A stretch of 64,000 bases of DNA, taken from positions 992,001-1,056,000 of the forward strand of contig CM040129.1 of assembly GCA_022559845.1 (NCBI GenBank), written 5' to 3'. Both the position numbers and the translations under genes were made by a program. Below the pieces are notes generated by a model, which was not told the DNA's origin, made no database searches, and saw only the letters and a list, made by a program, of their open reading frames with translations. This stretch comes from Amorphophallus konjac (Eukaryota; Streptophyta; Magnoliopsida; Alismatales; Araceae). Every line of letters begins with the position of its first letter. Position 1 is the stretch's first letter. Positions 47,130 through 59,262 of the stretch are shown piece by piece.

Positions 47130-49503
47130 TGTAAGGCACGTGCCTTAATGGATCCTTGATGGTTTTTGTTCTATTATTTGTTCTGGAATTTCCGGCTATT
47201 TTCCTGGATTTTTAGGAATTTGTCTGATATTTTTCCGGATTTATATGGAGTTATTTGAGGGTTATTAGAATTAATGAGATTTTAATATATATAATAATTA
47301 TATTATATATATTTAATTTCTTTTTTTCTTTTAATCCCTCTCTCACCCTCTCTCCCCCGTCGATCTCTCATTCTCACCCTCTCTCTCTCTCTCTCCTCCG
47401 TGCGATCGCCCCTCTCTCCTCTTTAGGGAACACGGGCGAGACGAGGTCGGAGTGAGGCGTGGTTGGCGCCGTTGGATTCCTCGCGTCGAGAGGAGCACGT
47501 AGGTGTCCACTTCGGTGTGGTTCGGTGAACGTGGGAGCGAGGTGGAGCGTGAAGGCTTCGTGGCTCTTCCTCCTTGCATGCGGCCTTTTCTTCTGTTTCG
47601 GCTTGTAAGAGGTAGGGGGATGGAATCCCGATCTTGCTAGGATCGTTTCCCTTAGCCCGTTTGTTGATTAGCACCCCGTAGCATGCATGATGTCCATGTT
47701 TCCATATTTGGGGTTTTAGCTTAAATCTTTGAGTTTAATGCGTTTTAGGCCTTGCATGTGCTAGATTAAGTTGTTAAATTGTTGTTTAGCATGCGTGGTT
47801 TGGCAGGATATCAGGTTTTTCGACGATACCCGGTGATTTCTGTCGTCCGGGAGGGCTTCAGTTTTCAAACCGTACCCGCCCGTAACCCAGGTGAAGTGAC
47901 GGTCCTGCCAGGAACCGTCACTTGCCCGACGGTCCATAGTGGACGCGTCGCTTCCAAATAACGGCCCATCGGGGGTGCGTCATTTGGAGAGTAACGGTGG
48001 GAATCCCATCCGTTACTCACCCGTTGTTTTCGGTTAGCCAGGTGAGGCGGCGAGTCCGGCGATCTATCGGCCGACCGTCATTTACTTCCGACGCGCTTAG
48101 ACCGGAGCGTCGCTTCGCCTGCTGTTGTTTTTAAACGCTGTTTGTTGGTTTGAGCCTCGGGTGGAAGTAACGGCGGAGCTCCCGCGCGTCGCTTCGAAGC
48201 AACGCATAGGACCCCCACCGTCACTCTCCCCTTGAAGGCCTTTGAGCTGGAACTCAGGTGGAAGTAACGGCTGGAGACCAGCGCGTCGTTTGTGATGTAA
48301 CGCGCCAGTCCCCGACCGTCACTTTCAAATAGCGCGTGGGTCTTCGACCGCCGCTTCCCTGATGGTTGTAATATGTTCCCAGCCCTTTCGTTATGCGTTC
48401 CCTTTTATACTCATGCCATATTCGTATTGTTTTAATGTATAGTGGCGTGTTTTATTACCATTAGAGTAGCCTTTCTTTCCAAGCAATGGAGCCACTGTTG
48501 TTTCCCTAAGGTCTGTTGAGTGCCGACCCGCTTGAGGATGGCGGAGGGGTATGTTTCCCATGCACGGTTTGTAAGCTAGTTCCGTGGGCTCCCAGCCAAT
48601 GGTAGCGTCCTACCAAGGGAGAAAACTAGCTAGAGGGCCTGGCTCAGGCTTGAGTCAGTGTGTGCACACGTGGTCGGAGACTGTGGACTGACACCGACGG
48701 GTGCCACTCCGACTGGTCACTTAGTTTGGTACTGTTTACGCACTTAGCTTGTCGCTTCGTCGACTGCGAGTGCTTGAGACACAGTGTAAGTCGTCAGTGG
48801 ACGCTTTTGGTTTCTGCCCCAGTGGTTGTCCTTCCTTGTTGTTTGGATTAGTTAAGACTTATTATATCTGGTAGCTTTAGTTTTAATCGCTTGCATTTAG
48901 TTAGCTGTGGCATGCTTTAGCTGTTATACCTGTTTAGTTAGAGTTTACAGCTTTACTTGAGTAGTTATTTCATGCCATTGCCTGTTAGCTTATTTAAATG
49001 CATGCTCTACTTGCTTTATTTATGCGTGTATGCTTGTTTAGTGCGAGGTAGGGATCCGCGTGACCCCTACTGAGTCTGGCTATGACTCACCCTTTCTCCT
49101 TTCAGGTGAGCCGTGCCCGTCGTCTCCCGGTGCCTTGTGAGTCGGTTCGGAGACCGTGTTAGCTGCCAGCGTTAGTCGAGCTACCTTTTGGGCTTGGGTT
49201 GTACTTTTGCCGGGGTATGCCCCGCGTAGTTGTACTTTGTGGACTAGTACTCTTGCTTCTCTGGACTAGTGTATATATATATATATCACTCCGTTTATTT
49301 TGAATTGCTTCCGCACTTGTGTTAACTTCTTTACTTAATTGTAAATTGCGCGTTCCAAATTCCAATTCGTTATGCATACCCCTCAGCACCTTTCTTCTAA
49401 CCCTTCAGGGGCCTCATCAGCCTCTTAGGTGGCTTCCCCAGTTCTTGGTATCGGTGTATCAATGTTATCGGTATATCGGTATCCTGAACTCTGGGTCGTT
49501 ACA
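47130..49503 (+). mobile_element. Solo LTR nested in the 5' LTR of its own family
   Basis: This 2,374-bp LTR runs from TGTAAGGCAC to GGGTCGTTACA. The flanks ACTCT (47125-47129) and ATTCT (49504-49508) are a target duplication with one C-to-T change. The host LTR resumes at 49509 with the sequence expected from the 3' LTR. Confidence 0.93.
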
Positions 49504-49718
49504 ATTCTGGTTATTTTGAATTGCTTCCGCACTTGTGTTAATTTTATTACTTAATTATAATCTACGCGTTCCAAATTCTAGTTCGTTATACATTCCCTCG
49601 ACATAACCCTACTAACCCTTCAGGGGCCTCATCAGCCTCTTGGGTGGCTTCCCCAGTTCTTAGTATTGGTGTATCGATGTTATCGGTATATCGGTATCCT
49701 GAACTCTGGGTCGTTACA
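49504..49718 (+). repeat. 5' LTR of the Tekay-like element, right part
   Basis: This continues the interrupted LTR and ends GGGTCGTTACA at 49718. The first five bases are the duplicated target of the nested solo LTR. Confidence 0.93.
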
Positions 49719-49720
49719 GT

Positions 49721-49732
49721 TAGTATCAGAGC
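49721..49732 (+). other. Primer-binding site, tRNA-Met type with one change
   Basis: TAGTATCAGAGC lies two bases after the 5' LTR, against the usual TGGTATCAGAGC. The second base is G-to-A changed. Confidence 0.85.
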
Positions 49733-49870
49733 AGATGTTTGAGGAATTGTATAAGGAATTAAAATTTGTGTTTGTCCAGAGCTAGTCATGTGTCGTCTAT
49801 TGCTGGCTTAGGGTGTTTTCTGTATGATTGATGGATTTTATTGTTGTTTTATGATCTTGGCAGAGTAATT

Positions 49871-50935
49871 ATGCCGCCTCGTCGAGGAAGACCTCCTCGA
49901 GTTCCTCGTGCTCCTTGAGATGCGCCCAGGGAAGATAGTGATTCTGCACCTCCTCCTGCAGTTCCTGCTATTCTTGTTGTACCAGTTGTTCCTCCTCCAG
50001 CGCCGATTGTTGCTCCTCAGGTTGAAGCGCCCGGCAGTCGAGGCAAGGCTTTGAAAGAATTCCTGATGTTCAATCCGCCTCCTTTCGATGGTCAAGCTGA
50101 TCCAGAGGTTGCGAGGCAATGGTTGGATGTGATCGAGCGTGTATTTGTTTCGATGGAATGTGCTGAAGATGAGAAGGTTATGCTTGCCGCTTTTCAACTC
50201 CAGGGTACGGCCATTACATGGTGGAAAGCTGAGTGGCAAATCACTTTTCATTCTAGACCTCTTTGGCAGATCACATGGGTAGAGTTCGCAGCTGCTTTCG
50301 AGCGTGCCTACACTCCTGCCTGTTTGAAAATGGCAAAAATGTATCAATTCATGGAGCTGACTCAGGGCAGTATGACTGTGCTTCAGTATCGGAATAAGTT
50401 TATGGAACTGGGTCAGTATGCACCCCATGTGCTGGCTAGTGAAGCTTTGAAGACACAACAATTCTTGCGAGGTTTGAGGCCAGAGTTGAAGATGCCCCTG
50501 ATTGCAAGTCATGTTGCAGACCTTGATAGTGCGTGCCAGACAGCTGTGGCACTTGAGCTGGAGATGACGAGACCGGGTGGATATCCTCAGGCAGGGTCAG
50601 TTCAGCCCGCAGTACAATCTCAGCAGGCGTACCGACCGCCAGTGCCAGGTGTTCCCTCAGTCCAGTCAGAGGTTAGCAGTGCTTCCTCTCCTTCCAAGAT
50701 CAAGTTTAAGAGGTTCAAGAAGAAGAAGAAGTTTTTCCAGCAGCCGTCCGGTACAAATGTAGTTCAGCAGCCGACAACACCTTCTACTCAGACTCGTCAG
50801 AGTTCAGCTGTCAGTCAGCCATGGACGTGTCGGAGATGCAGGTGGTCATCACAAGGGCCAGCCGTGTTCTCTGCCTGTTGTTTGCTTTCGTTGTGACCAG
50901 TCGGGTCATGTAGTTCGGGATTGCCCGCTGAGGTC
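49871..50935 (+). pseudogene. gag: Gag of the Tekay-like element
   Basis: The start ATG at 49871 gives MPPRRGRPPRVPRAP, a typical Arg/Pro-rich start for this lineage, then a TGA at 49916-49918. The same frame then runs to about 50838 and contains the retrotransposon Gag core (PPPFDGQADPEVARQWLDVI; LQGTAITWWKAEW; YRNKFMELGQYAP; FLRGLRPELK) and a lysine patch KRFKKKKKFF. A +1 shift near 50838 moves the end, including the CX2CX4HX4C knuckle (CFRCDQSGHVVRDC, about 50881-50922), into another frame. The product would assemble the particle and bind RNA. The TGA is one C-to-T step from CGA at a CpG. Confidence 0.9.
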
Positions 50936-53900
50936 GAAACAATTGCAAGCTCCTCAGTTTTCTCAACCTCAGCAGCCGCAATTCAGACCTCCTCCTGCAT
51001 CGCAAGCTCAACAACAATTCTTTTCTCAAGCGTCGGCGTCTTCTCAGCAATCCTCAGCCGGATCGAAGAAGCAGAAGGGCAAGGTTTCTCATGTGACTAG
51101 AGCTGATGATGTTGCAGCCCATCTTGTGGAAGGTACGATTATGCTTTATGGTCATTCAGCTCGTGTCTTATTTGATTCTGGTGCTTCTCACTCTTTTATT
51201 TCTGAGGATTTCATGGCATGTATTAAGGAACCAACTTCAGAGATAACTTGTGAGATGTATGTTGAGATGCCTTCGGGAGATTTCATGATTACACCTCTGT
51301 GTTTGGAAGAGTCTCCTGTTATGATCAATAATCACCAGTTGTCGATGAGATTATATGTATTGCAGCTGGCAATTATGATGTTATTCTGGGAATGGATTGG
51401 TTGGAGCATTATGGAGCTGTGGTTGACTGCAGATCGAAGAAAGTCTATTTTCAGCCACAAGGGAAATCAGCCTTTTATTTCCAAGGTATTCGATCCCGAT
51501 CCTCTCGTGTGATTATTTCTGCTATTCGAGCCTATAGGTTGCTTAGTGCAGGTTGCCAGGGGTTTCTTGCTTCTGTGGTTGCTGTTGAAAAACCACGACA
51601 GGAAGTCAGTGATATTCCTGTTGTTTGTGAGTTCCCTGATGTGTTTCCTGACGAGTTGCCAGGCTTGCCCCCAGAGCGAGAGATAGAGATGGTGATTGAA
51701 CTGATTCCGGGTACAGCTCCTTTAGGCAAAGGCACCGTACCGAATGGCTCCATCTGAATTGAAAGTACTGCGAGCACAGCTACTTGAATTACTGAAAAAG
51801 GTTATATTCGCCCCAGTTTTTCTCCGTGGAGTGCTCCAGTGTTGTTTGTGAAAAAGAAAGATGGAAGCCTGAGGCTTTGTATTGATTACAGGCAATTGAA
51901 TCAGGTGACTATCAAGAATAAATATCCGCTTCCCAGGATTGATGATTTGTTTGACCAGTTACAGTCTGCTACTGTCTTTTCACGGATTGATCTCCGGTCT
52001 GGCTACTTCCAATTGCGAATCGGGAATCTGATGTGGAGAAGACGGCTTTCAGCACTCGATATGGTCACTTTGAATTTTCAGTATGCCGTTTGGTTTGACT
52101 AATGCCCCAGCAGCTTTTATGGACCTAATGCAGCGTATCTTTCGTCCATTTCTTGATCAGTTTGTGGTGATCTTTGTTGATGATATTTTGATCTATTCTT
52201 CCTCTGATGAAGATCATGTGCAGCATTTGAGGATCGTTCTGCAGACTCTAAGAGATCACGAGCTTTATGCGAAGTTCAGTAAATGTGAATTCTGGCTTCG
52301 TGAAGATTCATTTTCTTGGTCACGTGATTTCTGGTGACGGAGTGGCAGTAGACCCTGCAAAGATTGATGCTGTGTTGAGCTGGCAGAGGCCTAGGACTGT
52401 GACAGAGATAAGAAGCTTTTTAGGTTTGGCTGGGTACTACCGCAGATTCATCCAAGATTTTGCGAAGATTGCAGCCCCGATGACTAGACTGACTCGTAAA
52501 GATGTACCTTTTGTCTGGTCGGATCAGTGTGAGGCTAGCTTTGTTGAATTGAAAAGGCTATTACTTCTTCTCCTGTGTTGACTTTGCCTTCCGACTCGGG
52601 TGGTTTCCTGGTTTGTACTGATGCTTCTCGAGTAGGTTTGGGTGCAGTGCTGATGCAACATGGTAAAGTTATCGCATATGCATCTCGGCAATTGAAACGA
52701 CATGAAGAGAATTATCCCACTCATGATCTGGAGTTAGCTGCAGTTATTTTTGCCTTAAAAATCTGGAGACATTATCTGTATGGTGAGAAATTTTAGATTT
52801 TTACTGATCACCAGAGTTTACAGTATATATTCTCCCAGAAAGATCTGAATCTCAGGCAGCGCCGATGGATGGAATTCATGAAAGACTTTGACTTTACACT
52901 CTCCTATCAGCCGGGTAAAATGAATGTTGTGGCTGATGCTCTGAGCAGGAAAGTGCAGGTCAGCCATTTGTTGCTTCATGAATGGAAATTGTGGAAATGG
53001 CTTCCGAGCGAGGCATTCAGTGCAGAGTTTCCTACTGATCCGAAGATGGCAGTTTGTGCTAGTTTGATTTTGGGTTCAGCTCTATATCAGCAGATTAAAG
53101 AAGCTCAGCAAGCTGATTCTGATTTGGCCCGTGTTATATCAAGATATAATGTGGAATTTGATGACGAGCTGGTTGTCAGTTTCCAGGGCAGATGGTATGT
53201 TCCCACTGATGATGATTTGAGGCATGAGATTCTGAGTGAAGCCCATGGTTCCCGTTTTGCTATTCATCCCGATGTCACCAAGATGTATCAGAATTTGAAA
53301 AAGCAGTTCTGGTGGCCAGGTATGAAGAAAGACGTGGCTATATTTGTGTCTAAGTGCTTGACTTGTCAGCAGGTTAAAGCCGAACATCAGAAGCCAGGTG
53401 GTTTGCTTCAGCCATTAGAGATTCCGATGTGAAATGGGACCATGTTACTACAGATTTTGTGGTGGGTTTGCCTCGACTTCTCAAGGTTTTGATGGTATCT
53501 GGTTGCTTGTCGACAGATTGACTAAAACTGCCAGATTGTTGCCGATTAAAATTACTTGGAGTGTGCAGAGATTGGCCGAGCTGTATGTGCAGAAGATCGT
53601 GCCACTGCATGGAATTCCTGTTTCACTTGTGTCAGATCGTGACCCACGTTTTACCTCCGGCTTCTGGCGTAGTTTCCAGAAAGCTTTGGGCACTGAGTTA
53701 GCTTTCAGTTCAGCGTATCACCCTCAGTCAGATGGACAGTCAGAGAGGACTATTCAGACTTTAGAGGACATGCTGAGATTGTGTTGCCTTGATTGGCAGG
53801 GTTCGTGGAGTCAGCATTTGCCACTTGTTGAATTTACCTATAATAACAGTTTCACTCCAGTATTGAATGGCTCCTTATGAAGCACTGTATGGTCATCCTT

Positions 53901-54489
53901 GTCGTACTCCCTTGAACTGGTTTGATGTTGGGGACAGATTGTTGACAGGACCTGACATGGTGCAGCAGTGTTCTGATGTGGTTCGTCTGATCAGGCAGAG
54001 ATTGTTGACGGCTCAGAGTCGACAGAAAAGTTATGCAGATCAGCGCAGACGTCCACTACAATTTGAGCCAGGAGATATGGTGTTTGTTAAAATATCTCCG
54101 ATGAAAGGTGTTTCCAGGTTTGGGAAGCGTGGAAAGCTTAGTCCGCGGTATGTTGGCCCTTTTCCGATCATTGAAGCTATTGGTCAAGTGGCTTATCGTC
54201 TGCAACTACCTGCGGCCATGCAAGCTATTCATGATGTGTTCCACGTATCTCAGTTGAGGAAATATGTGCCGGATGCTTCTCATGTTCTCGATGATTCAGT
54301 TTGGCCTGAAGTGACTGCTGATTTGTCTACGCCAGAGTTCCCTATTAGAATTGAAGACTGTCGTGAGCAGCGGTTGAGAAATAAGGTTATCCTCTGGTAA
54401 GGGTTGCTTGGCAGCGTCACTCTGGTAATGAGTCCACTTGGGAACGCGAAGATGAGATGCGTCAACTTTTTCCCTTTTTATTCCAGTGA
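50936..54489 (+). pseudogene. pol: Pol of the Tekay-like element: PR, RT, RNase H, integrase, chromodomain
   Basis: Domains in order: aspartic protease with LFDSGASHSFIS (about 51168-51203); RT beginning near FPDVFPDELPGLPPE (51637) with [18 protein letters not shown] (51847-51900) and catalytic FVDD (about 52177-52188); RNase H with [12 protein letters not shown] (52618) and TDHQSL (about 52802); integrase with HPDVTKMY, CLTCQ, TTDFVVGLP, SDRDPRF and SERT, so the DDE acids remain; a GPF block near 54150; and a chromodomain-like end to TGA 54487-54489. A TAG at 52794-52796 breaks RNase H. One-base shifts lie near 51370, 51731, 51796, 52020, 52080, 52313, 52553, 53428, 53474, 53850, 53864 and 54391, mostly one base short in a run. 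This may be decay or unpolished long-read sequence. Confidence 0.92.
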
Positions 54490-54538
54490 GGTATATGTTC
54501 CTTTCTCAGTTTCCTCCTTTTATATTAGTTGTAAATTT

Positions 54539-54570
54539 TGAGGGCGAAATTTTTATTAGGAGGGAGGGAC
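54539..54570 (+). other. Polypurine tract region of the Tekay-like element
   Basis: GAGGGCGAAATTTTT and AGGAGGGAGGGAC lie directly before the 3' LTR. They resemble the LARD tract at 7859-7898. Confidence 0.85.
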
Positions 54571-56939
54571 TGTAAGGCCCATGCCTTAATGGATCCTTAG
54601 TGGATTTGATCTAGTATTTGTTCTGGAATTTCTGCTATTTTTCTGGATTTTTAGGAATTTTCTGGTATTTTTCGGATTTATTTGGAGTTAATTGAGGGTT
54701 ATTAGAAATTAATAAGATTTATATATATATAATAATTATATTATATATATTAATTTTATTTTTCTTATTTTAACCTCACCCTCACCCTCTCTCTCTCCCC
54801 CGTCGATCTCATCTCACCTCACCCTCTCTCTCTCTCCGTGCGATCGCCTCTCCCCCTTCCTAGGGATTTCGGGCGGAACGAGTCGGATTGAGGCGTGGTT
54901 GGCGCCGTTGGATTCCTCGCGTCGAGTGGAACGCGTGGGTACCCATTTCGACATGGTTTGGTGATCGTGGGAGCGTGGTGGAGCTTGAAGGCCCGGTGAG
55001 CCTACCTCCTTGCATGCGGCCTTTTCGACCGTTTCGGCACGCAAGAGGTAGGGGGATGGACTCCTGACTTGCTAGGATCAATTCTCGTAGCTAGTTCGCT
55101 TGATTAGAACCCCGTGGCATGCATAATGTTTATTTTTCCTATTTGTGGGGTTTTAGCTAAATTCTTGAGTTTAATGCTTTATGGGCTTTGCATGTGATGT
55201 ATCTAGGTGTTATATTGTTGCTTGGGTTGCAAGGTTTGACAGGATACAGGTTTTCGCGACGTTACCCGACGATTTCTATCGACCGGGAGGGCTCCGGTTT
55301 TCAAACCGTACCAGCCCGTGTTCCAGGTGGTGTGACGGTCCTGCCAGGAACCGTCACAAGCCTGACTGGTCCTTAGAGGACGCGTCGTTTCCAAACAACG
55401 GCCCGTTGAGGGTGCGTTATTTGGAGAGTAACGGTGGGATTCCCATCCGTTACTCGTCTTGCATTTTGCGTTGACCAGGTGAGGCGGTGCACCCGACGGC
55501 CTGTCGGCCGGTCCGTCGCTTCCGTCCGACGCGCCTGGGCGAGCGCGTCGTTTCGCCTGCGTAGATTCGAGCGCTGCACGTTGGTTTTTGGCCTCGGGTG
55601 GATGTAACGGCTGGGATCCAACGCGTTACAATGATATAACGCGCTGAGCCCCTACCGTTACTTTCCCTGTTGGGCTTTTTGAGCTGGAACTCCGGTGGAT
55701 GTAAAGGGTAGGGCCGGGGCCGTTACTCAGTTATGACGCGCCAGACCCCGACCGTTACTTACCAGTAACGCATGGGCAGCAGACCGCCACATGCTGTAGT
55801 TTGAAATGGATGCCGGCCTTTTCATTATGCATTCCAGTCTATATATTTATGCCATGTTTAGTTATTGTTGTATTTAATGGCATGTTTCTATATCCCAATA
55901 GAGTAGCTTTCTTTCCTTGCATTGGAGCCACTGTCGTTGCCCTAAGGTCTGTTGAGTACCGACCCGCTTGGGGATAGCGGAGGGATGTTTCCCATACACG
56001 GTTTGTAAGCTAGTTCCGTGGGCTCCCAGCCAATGGTAGCGTCCTACCAAGGGAGAAAACTAGCTAGAGGGCCTGGCTCAGGCTAGAGTCAGTGTGTGCA
56101 CACGTGGTCGGAGACTGTGGACTGACACCGACAGGTGCCACTCCGACTGGTCACTTGGTTTGGTACTGCTTACGCGCTCTGCTTGTCGTTTACCGACTGC
56201 GAGTGCTTGAGATGCAGTGTAAGTCGTCAGTGGACGCATCTGGTTTCTGCTCCAGTGGTTGTCCTACTCCCTACTGCTTGGATTAGCTAAGGCTTATTCT
56301 ATTTGGTAGATTTAGATTTAGTTTTAGTCGCGTGCATATATTTACTATTGGCTTGTGTTAGCTGTTATACATGTTTAGATAGAGTTTACAGCTTTCTTGT
56401 GATTAGTTAATCATGCCATTGCTTGTTATTTTATTTAAATGCATGCTCTAATTGCCGTTATTTATGCATGTATGCTTGTTTAGTGCGAGGTAGGGATCCG
56501 CGTGACCCCTACTGAGTCTGGCTGTGACTCACCCTTCTTCTTTCAGGTGAGCCGCGCCCGTCATCTCCCGGTGCTTCGTGAGCTGTTTCGGAGACCGCGT
56601 CTAGCTGCCAGCTTTAGTCGAGCCGCCTTTTGAGGCTTTTGTTGTACTTTTGCCGGGGTATGCCCCGTGTAGTTGTACCCTTGTGGACTAGTACTCTTGT
56701 TTATCTGGACTAGTATATATATATCACTCTGGTTATTTTGAATTGCTTCCGCACTTGTGTTAATTTTATTACTTAATTGTAATCTACGCGTTCCAAATTG
56801 CAGTTCGTTATACATTCCCTCGACATAACCCTACTAACCTTCAGGGCCTCATCAGCCTCTTGGGTGGCTTCCCCAGTTCTTGGTATCGGTAGTATCGATG
56901 TTATCGGTATATCGATATCCTGAACTCTGGGTCGTTACA
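54571..56939 (+). repeat. 3' LTR of the Tekay-like element
   Basis: This 2,369-bp LTR runs from TGTAAGGCCC to GGGTCGTTACA. It is nearly identical to the 5' LTR over most of its length, but about 54780-54885 resembles the nested solo LTR (TCCGTGCGATCG) rather than the 5' LTR. Several runs are one base shorter than in every sister copy, for example around 56838-56850. Confidence 0.93.
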
Positions 56940-57786
56940 CTATTCATCATAAATTCTACAGTAGAAAATATTTTTAAAATGTGTCAAATCGGGCCTATTT
57001 TCACCCCCTTCTTTTATTCTCACTCCCTTCGATAGGGTATAGCAAGGGTAACCCGCGTGACCGTGAGAGAGTTTATGACTCAGTGAGGTTTTGAGTCGCT
57101 CTATTCATCAAAAATTCTTCTGTAGAAAATATTTTTAAAATATGTGAAATCGGGCCTATTTCTTTCCTCTCTTCTATTCTTGCTCCCTTCCATCAGTTTT
57201 ACGATAATTATTATTTTTACCCCTTCTCTCACGTATGATTAAAGTCATTTGTGCTACCGTGCCAAAATTGAAGTCCCATTCATATTTAGGGCCACCCATT
57301 CCATCATAACTTCTTCTGTATAGAGTATTTTCAACCTCGCCGATCCTTTGTTATTTTCATCCCCCTTCATTTATTCTCACTCCCTTCGATAGGGTATAAT
57401 ATGGATAACTCGCGTGACCGTGAGAGAGTTTATGACCCAGTGAGGTTTTGAGTCGCTCTATTCATAATAAATTCTTTAGTAGAAAATAGTTTTAAAATGT
57501 GTCAAATCGGGTCAATTTCCATCCTCTCCTTTAGTCTTGCGCCTTTCCATCAGTTTTATGATAATAATTATTCTTACGCCTTCTCTCACGTATGATTAAA
57601 GTCATTTGTGCTACTGTGCCAAAATTGAAGTCCCATTCATATTTTGGGCCACCTATTCCATCATAACTTCTGTGTATAGTATTTTCAACCTCGTCGATCC
57701 TTTATTATTCTCACCCCCTTCATTTATTCTCTCTCCCTTCGATGGGTATAATAAGGGTAACCCACGTGACCGTGAGAGAGTTTTTG
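56940..57786. repeat. Satellite array, block 6
   Basis: It starts a few bases into an S2 monomer, followed by L1 (about 57089) and L2 (about 57446, interrupted at 57786 by the LARD LTR). Its register does not continue from the L3 monomer left of the Tekay-like element. Confidence 0.93.
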
Positions 57787-59162
57787 TGTAGCGACCCGGA
57801 TTCCGGATACCAGGCATACCCGGTAGGACTACCGGATACCCGTGATACCGCATGGAACCCGCGAGGCCTCCCAAGAGCGAGAAAGCTCCGAAGGGAAAAA
57901 GGCACGTGTAGAGTACATTGAAGCCACATAGATATCACAGAAGCGATTAAATTTCATTTGATAGGATTGTTAAAGTAGCAAAAATAAAATTACTTTTTAA
58001 TTAACAGTTCAAATTAACAATTATAACCCAGAGTCAGTCCAAAGCTAAAGACAGCAAGTCTAGCACAGTACAGTCAATAGAAAGAAAGACGTACCACATG
58101 GTCAGGAGAAGCCCGACGCAGGTACCAGCTGTCAGCAACGGCACGCAACGAGCACGCCCACTGCAGGAACCACAAAGGTAGAAGGCGAAATCCACCTGAA
58201 AAGCATGGGTGAGTCTCCAAACAGAGGCTCAGTAGGGGTCACGCGAATCCCCACTGAAAAGCGCAGAAACACGGAAGCAACAGAAACAGCAGGTGTAGCA
58301 AAGCAGGAAAAAATACACTACGAAGCTGTAAAACTACGCTATAAGCAATAGTGAATAGACGGGAAGTAGGAGTAGGGATCAAGCAAGAAAGGGGGAGAAC
58401 CCGCGCCAGACAAGTGGCGGTCGAACTAACCTCGGCACCCCAAACTACTCCAAGCAATAGCAGAAGGGCGACTCTGACCTAATGTAGTCAGAAGTTATTG
58501 ATCTGCCGATCCGACACCAGGTCTAAGACGAAGACCTGTAAAGATGACAAAAATAAAAAGAAAATAACGGCCTATACGATTAGAACATCGTACACGCAAC
58601 CCCAGGCTCGGGTTGGACACAGCCAAGAACAGACCACACAGCCAGGGAAGCAAATCTTGGGCAAGGCCAAGACTAGCCGACACGGAAGAGAGAACACCAA
58701 CTCCGAGAACCGCGAGAGTCGCCGGTCAAGTGATAGGAGTACCCTCACACTAGAAGAACAGCCAGATGCGTCCACTGACGTCTTACACTGCGCCTCAAGT
58801 GTCGCGTCCACAAGACCGTCCGGAGGACGACGTGACTAGACACATAAAGAACCAGGTCCAAGGAACAACGACGCTCCAAGGAAAGACAGCACTCACGGAC
58901 GCAAGACCGCAGTACCAAAACTGCAAGTAACTAGTCAGGGCTACGCCCGTCGACGCAAGTCCCCAGTCCCTGACCACGTGTGCACACACTGACCTGTACC
59001 TAGGCCAGGCCTCTAGCTAGTATTCCCCTCGGTAGGACGCTACCGTTGGCCGGGGCCCACGGAACTAGCTTAAAAACCGTGAAATGGGAATTGCCCGTCC
59101 ACCACTCCAAGTGGGTGACGTACTAAGAAAAGCCTACGTCACAGGCTACGAATAGTGGAGGT
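57787..59162 (-). mobile_element. LARD LTR fragment, reverse orientation, cut by the gap
   Basis: TGTAGCGACCCGGATTCCGG is the reverse complement of the LARD LTR end. The fragment follows that LTR backwards for about 1.4 kb, including the conserved block at about 58768-58792 and the G-box block near 58974-58993, until the N run. It is a second insertion of this family. Its other end and target duplication are not visible. Confidence 0.88.
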
Positions 59163-59262
59163 NNNNNNNNNNNNNNNNNNNNNNNNNNNNNNNNNNNNNN
59201 NNNNNNNNNNNNNNNNNNNNNNNNNNNNNNNNNNNNNNNNNNNNNNNNNNNNNNNNNNNNNN
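59163..59262. other. Assembly gap (100 N)
   Basis: One hundred N, the usual placeholder for a gap of unknown size. The reverse LARD LTR is on the left and the interior of a different chromovirus on the right. Confidence 0.98.

Larger units (their letters stand above)
44961..56939 (+). mobile_element. Two-LTR Tekay/Del-like chromovirus with nested solo LTR
   Basis: This Ty3/gypsy element has a 5' LTR (44961-47129 plus 49509-49718), primer site, gag, pol with protease, RT, RNase H and integrase, a C-terminal chromodomain, a polypurine tract and a 3' LTR (54571-56939). Lineage rests on the chromodomain after the integrase, the KSYADQRRRPL and KLSPRYVGPFPI blocks, and a short Pro/Arg-rich Gag start. 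There is no target duplication: the left flank is CTTAC within an L3 monomer and the right flank is CTATT near the start of an S2 monomer. The element therefore does not sit as a simple insertion. Coding is broken by two in-frame stops and about a dozen one-base indels. Confidence 0.93.

Noticed and set aside
49838..50512. 224-codon minus-strand frame
   Set aside because: It lies opposite the clear Gag core; a shadow.
1..57786. Telomere-derived repeat (GGGTAA)
   Set aside because: GGGTAACCC occurs once per monomer as a palindrome; there is no run of the plant telomere heptamer.
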